64,000 nucleotides of DNA from the NCBI GenBank assembly GCA_905182995.1, contig CAJJDP010000095.1, positions 1 to 64,000 on the forward strand. The letters are read 5' to 3'. Below, in pieces: positions 10,342 to 21,392 of this stretch; position 1 is the first letter of the stretch; each line of letters starts with the position of its first letter. Made by a program: the position numbers and the translations under genes. The notes below the pieces were generated by a model that did not search any database, had not been told where the DNA came from, and worked only from the letters and a program-made list of their open reading frames with translations. This DNA is from Paramecium octaurelia (Eukaryota > Ciliophora > Oligohymenophorea > Peniculida > Parameciidae).

Positions 10342-12184
10342 ATGATACGCCCGGGCTCATCTATGAGTAAAGCGAAATAAACAAAAGTCTCTGCTCCAGC
10401 AGGTGGAGGATTGGCTGTAAAAGTAGTTGAATAAAAAATGCCAACTCTTGAGGATTATGTAAAAAATAGGGATTGGGTTGGAGCAGTTGCTCTATTGGAA
10501 AATGAATAAAAGTAATTTTACAATTAGAAAAATAAGCTTTAATGATTCACGTGCCGAACCCAAGTTGTGGCTAGCCTACGCATATTTTCACAATGGAGAT
10601 TATAAGTAAACCATTTAATAGTTATTCAATTAGAAAAGCAATTTAAGTTTACGATCAAATGATGAGCAAACCTGACTACAATAAGGAGATACATGTGTAT
10701 AAAGCCTGTTGCTATTATGCACTTTGCTAATATGAAGATTCAAAAAGAGAATGCTCAAAAGGACCAGAAACTCCTTTGGCTGTCAGATTGTAATAAAATT
10801 TGAGATATAAAGATAATTTCATATTGCACATAAAAAAAATGATGAAAAGAATCTTATGACTTATCATCATAAGATATCTGAAAATGTGCATGATTAATTA
10901 TGCCTAGCTGCTATTCATTATTTAAGAGGACATTATGAGGAAGTAATTAATTTTGATTATAAAACTTCAGGCAACGGATGCATATAAAAAACTATTGCTA
11001 GAGAATCGAGAATATACTGCTATTAATGTTTATGTGGCTTTGTGTTATTATAAAATGGAGTATTTTGATGTTTCAATTGAAATCCTACAGTCTTATTTAA
11101 ATCAATATCCTACAAGTGTTACTGCTGTGAATTTGAAAGCATGCAATTAATTTTCATTATATAGCGGTAAGGCAGCTGAAGAGATAATGAAGCCTTTACA
11201 ATAAGCTTATGAGGGAGGAAATGTTTTCACTGATAATGATTTATTAAGACATAATTTAGTTGTGATGAGAGGTGGAGAAAATGCATTATAAACATTGCCT
11301 CCATTAGTTGAAATATTTCCTGAAGCCAAATTGAATCTGATAATTTACTATTTAAAAAACGATGAATTTGAGGAGGCATTCAATCTAGTTAAAGATATCT
11401 AACCTACTTCCCCTAAAGAATATATACTTAAGGCAATAGTATATGCTATGAAGGGTCAATTAAATCTAGATTAAAAAGAAGCCTTAAAAACTGCTCAATA
11501 ATTATTTTAATTGGTAGGATCATCTGCTAGTGAATGTGATACTATTCCAGGAAGGTAGTGCATGTCTTCATGTTTCTTTTTATGCAAGTAATTTGAGGAT
11601 GTGTTAGTTTACTTAAAATCAATAAAAAATTACTTCTCAAGTGATGATGATTTTAATTGGAATTATGGAATTGCATGTGCTGGAGTTGGAGATTATAAGG
11701 AGGCTGAAGATGCACTCGTTGCAATATAAGCTGAGAAATATAGAGTATTAATTATTAAATAAATAGTCCGATGATTGTTACTTAAAATGGATGACAAGAA
11801 CCTTCATTATGAATGGAAAACCAAAGTATTTTCATTAATTCATTTTATAGAGAAGCTTGGGAATTGTATTTGAATATGGATCCTTCTTCAGAGTCTTTCT
11901 AAATTTTGCAACTTATAGCTAATGATTGTTATAAAATGGGTCACTTTTATTATGCTGCAAGAGCGTTTGATATTTTGGCTAGATTAGATTCGGATCATGA
12001 ATATGAAGATGCTCTCAAAGGATCTGTTGTTGGAGTATTTTAAATGGTTATTGCATCCAAAGCCACCTTAGATCAATTACTTGAAGTAATGAACCTATTA
12101 ACTACTCTTGGAGACAATCCTTAGGTTGAATACATCATTACAATTATTAAGAAATGGGGAAAGTAAAATAATTGGAAAATCTGA
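10342..12184 (+). CDS. IFT56: Intraflagellar transport protein IFT56 (TTC26/DYF-13)
   Basis: This is a TPR-repeat subunit of the IFT-B complex, which carries cargo along cilia. Recalled family motifs appear in order: [18 protein letters not shown] near the start, then [71 protein letters not shown], and [14 protein letters not shown] near the end. Six tiny introns restore the frame: 10512-10536, 10606-10633, 10790-10812, 10943-10970, 11745-11766 and 11826-11850. The third ends in AAG and the fourth in CAG. Splicing gives 563 residues, close to animal IFT56. The start was taken at the first ATG (MIRPGSS); a second ATG lies seven codons on. No defect was seen. Confidence 0.95.
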
Positions 12185-12216
12185 TCATTATAATATTTTA
12201 ATTATTAAGATTAACA

Positions 12217-12953
12217 ATGAATCCAATCGATATTTTTCAAACGATGGTCAAATAGGATGCCTAGTATCATATATGATTCATATTCACAAGATTTGTGAAA
12301 AACCATGCTCAAAAAACTCTTTTGGAATTTTCAAACAAAATGTAAAAAATTCTAGAATGGTTTTAAACAACAAAGTAAATAATCCTTAAGAAACTTTTAC
12401 TTAGAGAAATGTATATTAAGTCCCTTAATATCATCTAAAAGAGTAACAATATAAAAAAGTCGATGAATGGCAAAAATAGGACTTATCGGTTAAGTATTCT
12501 TACTTAGATAATCATTTCATTCCAAAAAAAAAAAATACCCTTAAAAAAAGCAGATTTATCTTTAAGATTTTAAAGTCATTATGGCTAAAACCAATAATTT
12601 GATAATATAAAAGATCAACATCATTCTTATTAACAAATTAATGAAATTAATTCAACTACGAATAATAATACTGAGGTGGCTGAACAACTAATATAAAAAC
12701 TATCATAAAAAAAGTGGAAATACAAAAAAAATCAAATTTAATGAGAGGAAGAAATTAGACGGCCGAAAAAAAGACAGTCAAGATTAAAGATAATAAGAAA
12801 TCAATCACTGAATCACTAGAAAATCAACCAAAGTTAATCAATAAACCTCCATTATCCAAAATTCAAAATAATAAACTCTCAGAATAACAGTCACCCCTAT
12901 AATAATAACTTGGAATGGAAACTGTAGATTCATTTCTTAGAAATTCAAAATGA
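12217..12953 (+). CDS. Lys/Gln/Asn-rich hypothetical protein, exon structure unsure
   Basis: It lies 32 bp downstream of IFT56. From ATG 12217 the text begins MNPIDIFQTMVKQDA. A GTATCA...CACAAG intron at about 12265-12291 fits. Later open stretches in changing frames include YKKVDEWQKQDL and TEVAEQLIQKLSQKK, then a clean final exon ending METVDSFLRNSK before TGA 12951-12953. Long A runs around 12522-12546 and 12722-12735 make the frame uncertain. The composition is charged and low in hydrophobics, suggesting a disordered or coiled protein. No family was recognised. Confidence 0.4.
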
Positions 12954-13986
12954 AATGAAAAATTCCATTTATAATTATTTCAAAAGTCGCATTGATTATT
13001 TCATTTTTGCTTATTTTAAGCTTCTTTTCAGAAAATTTAGAATGTTTTCTTTATTTCTATATTAAATAGTATTTTACTTCTTGATATCCTTTGTTCAATT
13101 TACTTGATTGATTAAGAAAAAGGGAATTATTTTAATTTTATTATAATAAGGAGTACACTAATAAATAAAAGCGTTTTGCTCTCAAACTTGTTAAGATATT
13201 ATTATTATTGCCAATTTAATAAAGGCTTTGAGTTTATATTTTCCTGATACCTGTAGTTACTGTCGATCTTTCTTTTAAAGGAACAACTAAAAAATGTATA
13301 TAGGTTATCTTAAATTATGAATTTTAAGTGTGGATTAACTCAAATATGTTTAATATATACAGCTCTAAACTTAGCAATTACATATAAATTCATAATATTA
13401 TTTATACAACACTTTTTCAAATTAATTTTTCTACTGTCAAAAAGGAAATGTTATAAATTTTGCTCTTAAGATTTCCTAGCGTTTATGTAAAATTTATTTT
13501 ATTTCTTTCAAAATAATAAACAAAAATGTATTCTGATTTTATTGAACCATAATGGTACAATTAATTGTGAAAAATTGACTCTAACTAACTTGAAGCGCAA
13601 CTGATCTAATTTAATTAGTTTAGAGTCCCTGATTTTATAACAAATAAATCCGAGCACAAAATTACTGAGATTAGTTTTATATTTATACAGTTTGAGAGGA
13701 GTTTGATAAAGAATTCCATCGATCTAACATTAATGCTGCCTGAAAAAATCAAAAATAAGGAAAGGTGAATTTAGTTTCTGTTTTCCTTTTTCTTTTCATT
13801 TAAAACTCTAATCTTAAAGAGCTCATCTAAAAATTCACCTAATAAATAATTAAACAATACAAATAATTTTAGGATATTAATAAAAATGCAAATATTGTTA
13901 AGTGGTTTCCTTTTTTGTCGCATATAAGTGATATAAATAGAGTGAAAAATAAATAATCTAAAACATAAATAAATGTATGTTATAAT
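12954..13986. other. Spacer of about 1 kb, no gene seen
   Basis: It lies between convergent genes (the hypothetical on + and BBS7 on -). It is AT-rich with closed frames. Its left edge carries a 37-bp element also found at 18778-18819. Confidence 0.5.
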
Positions 13987-16058
13987 TCATTTTAAAATAT
14001 ATTAAATTAATTCTGAAAAGTCTCTCTTCCACAATGATTTCACATTTTCAATATTCAGATCAAATTAAGATTTTAAATTACATTTTGAAATATATGTGTC
14101 GATAAGTAAATCTTCAAGATATTGGAGATTGTTTGGCAGTACTTTATAAATCTCTGATAACTCTTATTCTGTAGAGTAAATTTGCTAAAACTCTTTGCTT
14201 AGAACAGAAAAAGGGTTATCAACCAAGAGTTCTTTGATTGCAGGTAGAATTTCATAGTTTCTAAATTACATCCATATATTACTTTTTATATTTAATACAA
14301 TCATCGTATAAAGACTTGATTTTTTATAAATATTACACAACGCTTTCGTCTTTGCATTCCCATTTTACTTCCACTTATATTCCTCTTTCATTTGCCTTAC
14401 CCATAATAAATTGTCTACAATTATATATAGCAGATATTGAATCACTTTTAAAAAGAGCTTGGCCCTACTTAAATTTGATTTAAAGGTAGCTATCTAAGGT
14501 AGCATTTCTAAATAAATGGGTTTGTGTGTCTTCTTATGAATTTTGTAACTATCATTATAATCAAATTAATTACATCTGTTAAATCATTAACCCACATTAT
14601 CATATCTTGCTTAGTGAATTCCCCCTTTAAATTCAACGTGCTCAAAGGTAAATGTTTGATATTCATTAAATTAATTGATTAATACTACCCCAAAGGTTTG
14701 ACATTTATAGAAAAGCTTTAACTAGAATTGATCTCGATGGGGATCACAAAAATATTGTAAATATCACTTTAATTAATAGTAATTTCATAATTGCTTACCT
14801 TAAGATCCTTTATCGTATAGCACTTTTAACTCTTTTGACCATTCAATACAATTATGTCAATAGGATATTAACAATCTATTATTAATTTATAAGATCCATC
14901 CTTGTCATTTTTTATCAATTTGTGAGAAACCTTAAACTTAACTTACACTTTATTACTATTGTTTTATTTGCTAACGTTGCCTGCTTTTTAACTATCCTTC
15001 AGTTAATTTTTCTAAAGGTCTGCTATTTCAGTTTTTAATTGTTTGATTTGAAGTTCTATTTCTTTTTAATTCTTTGAAATTGAACTATTTTATCCTTCTC
15101 TTAATAGTAATAATCTCCCTTAAAATGTTGATATAATAATTTCGGTTGGACCATTTAAATTAAAAAATTATCCACATTCTATACCTGTAATTCCTTCATT
15201 AATTTTTTTTTAAACCCTCAATTAATCATCTTAATAAACTTCCACAATGCCATCTTACCTTGCAATAATTAAATCAGTTTTTCCTGTTTTGAAGAAATCA
15301 TAAGGCTTTATTGAAGCAATGCTGGAAACTTTGAAGGTAAATAGAATATTAGCTCTTTCTATTCCAAGGTCAGCGGCAACAATTGTACCATCTTCTAACC
15401 CAAATACAAAGCATCTTCTCTGTTCAATTCTGTTTTAACTTGAAACCTCTTTGTATTAAGGAGCATAAACATGCATGCATATTACAGGGGAAGTCATAGC
15501 AACTACATATAATACTTAATCTTAATTTAGGACCCGTACACATGAATCCTGGCATCCTAAGATAGGATGTGCCTTGCTTGATAAATAGTGCACTTATAAA
15601 CAATTTATTTTCCCAGGACTCAAAAAAAAACACAGTTAGCCAACTTTATCATTTTAATATGTATATTCGTTTAGCATATATTCTCCAGCTGTAAACATTT
15701 AATTTCCTTCTATCATTGCAAATTATATCAAATCAGCACTGTATGTGTCATGCTTTAAGTATTCTTTTAATTTTTTAGTCAATCCTAAAACCTAACTACC
15801 GCTAGTCACTATTATTCTATCTTTTTCAGATGTGGCTGGCGATATCAATAAATCTAAGTAATTTATGTCTTTTCCAGTTGAAATTTATTGTTTGTTTTCT
15901 ATTTTTAATTAGTCACCACTAGCTTCCAAAAGATATAAGTTCCCTTAATCGTCAGCCACCAATAATTATTGCAATTTATTGTTATTTGGAAATGCTCGGA
16001 TTACATTTTTCAAATTTTAGAGTCGAAACACCTCACTCTACAAAAGGGTATTATCCAT
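13987..16058 (-). CDS. BBS7: BBSome subunit BBS7
   Basis: BBS7 is a core BBSome subunit that moves membrane proteins in and out of cilia. The start codon is at 16058 (MDNTLLQSEVFRLQN). The N-terminal beta-propeller shows LLVADDQGNLYLLEA, the family segment NEYTYQNDKVGQLCFF and FGLEDGTIVAADLG. It is followed by a coiled-coil linker (KNQKEIELQIKQLKTEI) and a C-terminal appendage/helical part with THLFRNATLDSYLQ, ending QYILK at TGA 13987-13989. Two introns, 14261-14282 (22 nt) and 14549-14573 (25 nt), give exactly 674 residues, close to the human protein. A 28-bp gap separates it from the upstream gene on the same strand. IFT56 nearby serves the same organelle. Confidence 0.9.
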
Positions 16059-16086
16059 AATTATTTATTTATTAAATATTAATCAA

Positions 16087-17594
16087 TCATGATAGGCCTA
16101 CTGCCTATTATAAACGATCCACTAGTTTATTCCCTCCAATATCATATGCCGTATTAAAGATATCTCCTAATTAGCATTTCAATTTGATTATCTGATCATT
16201 AAATCTTTCCTTTTCTTCTGATTATTATTATTTTAGTTTGATTTCATTTTAAATGGCTTTTTGTACTTATTCTTTATATTAATTCAATACTCTAAATATT
16301 ATAATTAATTTCATTACTTATTAAACTATTCTTCGTTTGCTTAATATTATGTTAGTTATTTTCTTAATTGTGAAATTTAAGAAGTATCTTTATTGTCAAA
16401 ATCCTGATCTTTTTGTAATTTATTGATTAAATCTGTTTTATCAACTAATTAAGCCTAAACATTCTTTAATTGAACTTAATATAAGGCATAATCTTATTCT
16501 TGTTTTTTTTATTCTCTTTAAATTTATTTTTCTAAATCATTTATTTTTTTTTACATTAATTCCATGTCTTTATTATTCCCAGCTGATTTTCTATTTTATT
16601 ACTATTATTCCAGTTCTTCATATTGGCTTATTCTTTGCTTCATTACTTACATTTAACCAAGTGCATTTGATAACTTCTAATCAGATTAAGCTACTAATTA
16701 TTGTTTTAATTTTAATTGCTCATTAAACTCAATAATCTATTACTGCAATTATTTATTTTAAATCTCCAATTGCTTTACTCGGTTATCTAAATTTTTCCTA
16801 TAATCATCATGACTGGAAATTGATTCCTCATAGTTTTATAATTTATCCAAAGTCTCATAAAGCTTTTATTTCGTTGCTTCTAACTATTATTTTGTATCAG
16901 CCAATTGTTCTTACTTAGTTTCAAGACTTTACTCTAACTATGATATCAAACTATCTTTTTGCTATACTTTTTTCATTTCTTTGCTTAATAATGTCCTAAT
17001 TTCATCCATATCCGATTCTGTATAAAGAGCCTGCTGTTGATATTAATTTTGTTAATTTTATTTTTCATTTTGTATATTTCCAATATCATTCTGTGTTACT
17101 TAAGAAGCTGAACTTTAAATAGTATTTTATTGATCTTCTTAATCTATATTAGAAGCAAATGATATTCTGCTTAATTAGTCAATGTCCAATTCTTCTAGAC
17201 ATTTGAAATGGAATCTAATATGAATTTTTGCATGCCTATCTGGACATTTATCTAACTTTAGTTCTTCTCTTATGTTTTCTAATTTTCTATTCAAATAAGA
17301 AGAAATGTCTACAGACACTTATCCTGCTACTTTATTACCCTTTTATGATAGAAGAGTAATTGTAAATAAGCATTTCTTTTCTTTGAATTGATTATCCTGA
17401 AAATACATGTTTGAATTCATTTCTAATTCCTCATTAAAATTAGCAACATTGACATTCAAATCTGATTGTTTGCTTTCTAATTTTTATTTTCCTCTTTTCC
17501 AGGCTACTTAGAGTTTGCAAGGAAAATTGATTGCAATGACTACTCTTTCAATGAAAACTTTCAAACTAAATTTAAACACTCTTATATTATTCAT
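16087..17594 (-). CDS. N-terminal C2 domain and coiled-coil protein
   Basis: It encodes 493 residues after removal of one 26-nt intron (16292-16317). The first ~130 residues resemble an NT-type C2 domain (FKFSLKVFIERVV, WKRGKQKLESK, CLFTITLLSQKGNK, then a later beta-strand HAKIHIRFHF). C2 domains of this type bind membranes or partner proteins. The remainder is a long heptad-patterned Gln/Glu/Lys coiled coil (for example ISQLEQSLETKQEQLADT), ending NKLVDRLQQAVGLS. The start at 17594 was chosen because it begins the first C2 strand. This architecture is common among membrane-trafficking adaptors such as EEIG/EHBP relatives. The specific role here is unknown. Confidence 0.7.
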
Positions 17595-17616
17595 ATATTA
17601 TTTTATAAATTCTAAT

Positions 17617-18655
17617 TCAAAATCTCTAAGCAATTACACCCCATGTTCTTACAATATGATAAAGAGAGAAGAACCATTCCTCTTTAACATACTCCTCAAT
17701 TAATTTTATTTAATGCTTCAATAAGCCAGCTCTTGGGTATTAACGAAGAAGTCTATCTATATTGTCAGCCACATCATCCGCATCGGCATTGAACATTACA
17801 TATTGCATATTCAATACCTTTTATTAAGCGTACAATATCATCATTTTCTCAATAGGGCATTTGTAGTAAAATATAAAATCAAGTAAATGTTCTTTCTTAT
17901 TAATTTCTTTAGTTGAATCAAAAAGATTGAAAACTATTACTTAAACCATCCATATGATCACAATTTCAAAAATTCTCTTAGGTATAATTATTTCTTTTAT
18001 GGAATTGTAAATTTCACAAATAATCACAGAGGCCAATCCAATAATTAATTTAAGATTGTTAGATTTTATTGTGGTAATCCAATAATCCTAATTTTAATTA
18101 TTTTTTTACTATTAGTTGGAATATAATAAATTTTTTATTAGAAATTCGAATGAACATTTAATATAATAGCTTTGCTCCAATTATTTCGGTATTTTATTCA
18201 GATATTTATTTGTTTCTGAGAACTTGAAATAAATCTACTTGGTTTTATTGCTAGCTCTTTTGGAATAAGGAAACCTCTAAATTATTTAGACTATTGTACA
18301 AGTCTTAAAATTGTAATAAGTTCAAGTTAAATTGATTAAGAATTTGAATTGATTCTTGCATATTTATAGATCCTAATTAGTTAATTCGATCAAAGAACTA
18401 TTCCTAATTCCACTTTTTTCCAGATTTAACTTTTTTAAGAGAAGTAAAATGATCATTTTCTAGCACTTGAGCTTATTAGCTTAGATTTATTTATTAGGCA
18501 AAATTTAATAAGAGTTATACTTCTTTTTGATCTTGAGAATATTATTTTAAAGCCATAAAATATTTTATTGTGTCACAAACAAATCCAATCAAAGCTTAGC
18601 TTGATTAGAAAATTTTAATTTCGTTTTCTTCAGTTCCTTTACATTGATTGCCCAT
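17617..18655 (-). CDS. N-myristoylated helical protein, possibly FAM49/CYRI-like
   Basis: It encodes 338 residues with one 22-nt intron (18088-18109). It starts MGNQCKGTEEN, a good N-myristoylation signal with a Cys that could be palmitoylated. The body is all-helical in appearance, with LNQFNLNLLQFQDLYNS in the middle and a hydrophobic stretch (KRIFEIVIIWMVQVIVF) near residue 230. Length, MGN start and order of helical segments resemble FAM49/CYRI, Rac-binding regulators of actin assembly. No diagnostic motif could be verified, so this is a guess. Stop is at TGA 17617-17619, 22 bp from the next gene. Confidence 0.6.
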
Positions 18656-19135
18656 GAAATTTATCCAAACAAAATAAATTTTTTATTAATCAATTATTAA
18701 GAATTTTTACATTTGCTCATAGTATAATTATATTATTACAAATGCCAATTCAAATATTCTAATTTTATTCATTTTAGATTCAAAATGAAATTGAAAATCA
18801 ATATTCCATTTATAATTATATATTATATAATAATATATATCTTATTATCATTTATTATTAATATAATCCAAACTATTATACTTTGTTTCTCAGCTGCTCC
18901 AAAACACTAAAAGCTGTGCTTTTATAAAATACAATATTTTTTATTAATCTATTACAGCCCATAAATTTATATTGACTTCATATAACAACAGAATTAGATA
19001 ATCCTAATAAAAATTTGATAAGCTGAAACTTTCTAAAATACCTAGTATGCGTTTAGAGATTTCTATTTGAAGTAATCAAATTTATTTCAGAGTTATCAAA
19101 AATATTGAATTTAATTTAATTTAACACCTATATTA
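18656..19135. other. Spacer between FAM49-like start and ARL8 stop
   Basis: It is AT-rich, with a TA-rich patch near 18820-18860. Positions 18778-18819 match the element at 12942-12978. It must contain the promoter of the FAM49-like gene and the 3' end of ARL8. No coding frame is supported. Confidence 0.5.
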
Positions 19136-19709
19136 TCATTTATTTTTTCTTTAGAGATTGGAAAGCCATTTTAGCATTTCATCAATGTTTGAATTTTTTT
19201 TGGCCGAAATACTGAAACATGCAACCACTCTGTCTTTTATTGAATTTAAGTTCATTTGTGTAATAAGTTCTTATTCCGTAATACTAGAAATATCGATAAA
19301 TATATTACCATCCTTAGAGATCGTATTTATTTCCTAAGACTAATAAAGGGATCCCCTCTAAACTAGGCCAAGAGATTAGCTAATTAAGTTACTACCTAGC
19401 TATATCTAGGTTTCCTTAATCTTGTGCGTCCACAACAAAAATAATTACATCAGCTGATCTGCAGTATTTTTCCCATTGTTCTCGAAACCTTGCTTATCCT
19501 CCAACATCCCACATCTTCATTTGCACTTTTCCTTTCTTCACAGATCTAAAATTAAATCCTATTGTTGGAATGGTATCCTCCTCGAACTTTCCAGTAGCCA
19601 TAGTATTAACGAGAGTACTTTTCCCTGCATTTTGTAACCCAACCAAAGCAATCTCAAGCTCTTTTCCAAAAAATAACTCTCTAAACCAGTTTACAAATTT
19701 CTGCAACAT
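19136..19709 (-). CDS. ARL8: ARL8-type small GTPase
   Basis: It encodes 182 residues after one 25-nt intron (19284-19308). ARL8 sits on lysosomes and links them to kinesin through an acetylated N-terminal amphipathic helix. Here the start is MLQKFVNWFRELFFG, matching that helix rather than the myristoylated glycine of ARF. GTPase motifs are G1 GLQNAGKS, G3 WDVGGQ, G4 NKYD and a G5-like SAKK. The segment IPTIGFNFRSVKKG is switch I, and the tail (QELITQMNLNSIKDR) matches the family. An upstream in-frame ATG at 19769 would add about 20 residues and was rejected because family members start at the helix. Confidence 0.9.
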
Positions 19710-20140
19710 ATATTTTGTATTTATTTTAATCAAATTATGAATAACTCTTAGACGTAGAAAACATTTCATATAATGAAAAATATATTATCGTTATTCAAAA
19801 CTAATAACAGTATTGATACTTTTTTGCTTTTTTCTAGTACAAAATATTGATTTTAACCAGTCATATTTCTCCTTAAACCAATTTTATTTGATATTTAATT
19901 TTTGCAAAAAGAAATATTGAATTATGCAATACATTTATTCTAATTCATCAATTTTATCAACACATATAAAATAATATAATGTATTTTTAATAATTAAGTA
20001 ATAATCTACCATTAACTCAATTAGATAAGCTTTTGTTATATCAAATGAGGGAGATTGGGCAAAATTTTGATACTTCACATACTACGAAAACAATTTTAGG
20101 AATAAGAAATGTAAAATTGTTTTTGTGAGATTATAATATA
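19710..20140. other. Spacer upstream of ARL8
   Basis: It is AT-rich and no gene was seen. It includes the ARL8 promoter region and the 3' flank of the next minus-strand gene. Confidence 0.45.
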
Positions 20141-20428
20141 TCACTTCTTTTTTTTTATTTGATTTTACAGTAGATTACTGGCATAAGTTGGAGTCATTTT
20201 TTTAATATCATCATAATTATATCCTAAATCTGAAAGATCATTTTTCATTTATCTTGTTATCTATAATAATGATGAACATATAGTTATTACCATAAATGGA
20301 ATTTATTGTGAAGGTTTCTCATTATTTGAATCTAAATAATCAGCGAAGTTTTCAATTTTCTGAGCACTATATTTAGCTATTTTTTCTGGATCTGTCACAT
20401 TCTTAATCACTGAAAGAAATTTTTTCAT
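20141..20428 (-). CDS. Small 85-residue protein with UBA-like C-terminus
   Basis: ATG at 20428 reads MKKFLSVIKNVTDPEK. A 30-nt intron (20261-20290, GTAATAACT...TTATAG) joins it to ITRQMKNDLSDLGYNYDDIKK, ending NLLQNQIKKKK at TGA 20141-20143. The total is exactly 85 residues. The LSDLGYNYDDIKKMTP segment looks like a short three-helix UBA-type element. No family was identified. A 23-bp gap from the NOP14-like gene suggests simple tight packing. Confidence 0.65.
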
Positions 20429-20451
20429 AATTAATAATATTAACAAATATT

Positions 20452-21353
20452 TCACTGTTTATTTCCCCCCTTTCTTGATGATTTCTTTTTATGTCTCTTG
20501 ATGTTGAGTTACATAGTTTTGAGTTTTTTTAATTCCATTTATTGTTCTTCCAGCAATCTCAATCCTCTAAGATATTATTAATTGGTATTTACTTTTTATA
20601 TCCATCTTTTTGTTTGTCAAGTTGATGAAGAAGTTTGTCCTTTTTAATTTTATGCAATTGATTTTATTCCTTATAAAGTTCTCTCATTAATTTCTTTTTA
20701 GTCATAATTTTTTTTCTTTGCATTGATCGCAGTTCTTCTTATTTAGAAATGCCATTTTAGGTTTTCTTTATTTACAAGTGTTTAGGCAGATACTCAGATT
20801 TAATTCTAGGAGTCAATGGAAAAATCTTTATTATTGGTTTGTCAATAATTAAAACAACATCCTTTTAGGTGTTCATCATTTATTCAAATTCGTGAATATT
20901 ATCCAATTGTTTTTCTTTACAAATTTGGAACAATTTATCAAAAATGAGATTGAAGTTTGGGATATTTGTTTTATTTTGGACAATATGGTTGACAATTTAT
21001 TGACTCAAAGGGCTATCATCTTAAATCGCTTTTTCGTAGTTCTTCACAAAGGTCCCCACATATTGAGTGGACTATAATAATTTGTCTGCTTATAAGATAG
21101 CTTCAATATTGGGTTCTTGAGTTGAGAGATACAATATTAAGGCCACGAATGATTTTCCTTTTAATTCAGTGAAGTTGTTTGAATATGATTGCAAGATTTG
21201 AATACCCTAATTATGATTGGTTTCAATTAATTATTAAAGTAACTCAGAACAAGAGAATCCTAATTTTGTTAGCTTCTTAGTAATTTTAGGAACATCATTT
21301 AGAGCTAGGATGTCTTGTAATTGGGATAAACGTTCTTAAGTTTATTCTTCCAT
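20452..21353 (-). CDS. Short NOP14-like protein (C-terminal module only)
   Basis: It encodes 291 residues after one 26-nt intron (20567-20592). The C-terminal ~120 residues resemble the end of nucleolar protein NOP14, a small-subunit processome factor: KPIIKIFPLTPRIKSEYLP, a basic stretch with MTKKKLMRELYKEQNQLHKI, then YKKGLRLLEEQQMELKKLK and a Lys/Arg tail. NOP14 is normally ~800-900 residues. Here the frame starts at MEEQTQERLSQLQDIL, 39 bp from the end of the dynein gene, so the acidic N-terminal half is absent. Either NOP14 is split in this organism or this is a distinct protein sharing the tail. Confidence 0.6.
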
Positions 21354-21392
21354 AAATAATTAAGTTTAATTTATATTACTCAAAATATTTAT

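Noticed and set aside
10342-12184. Multiple frameshifts making IFT56 a pseudogene
   Set aside because: Every frame change coincides with a 22-28-nt GT...AG segment whose removal restores family-conserved text.
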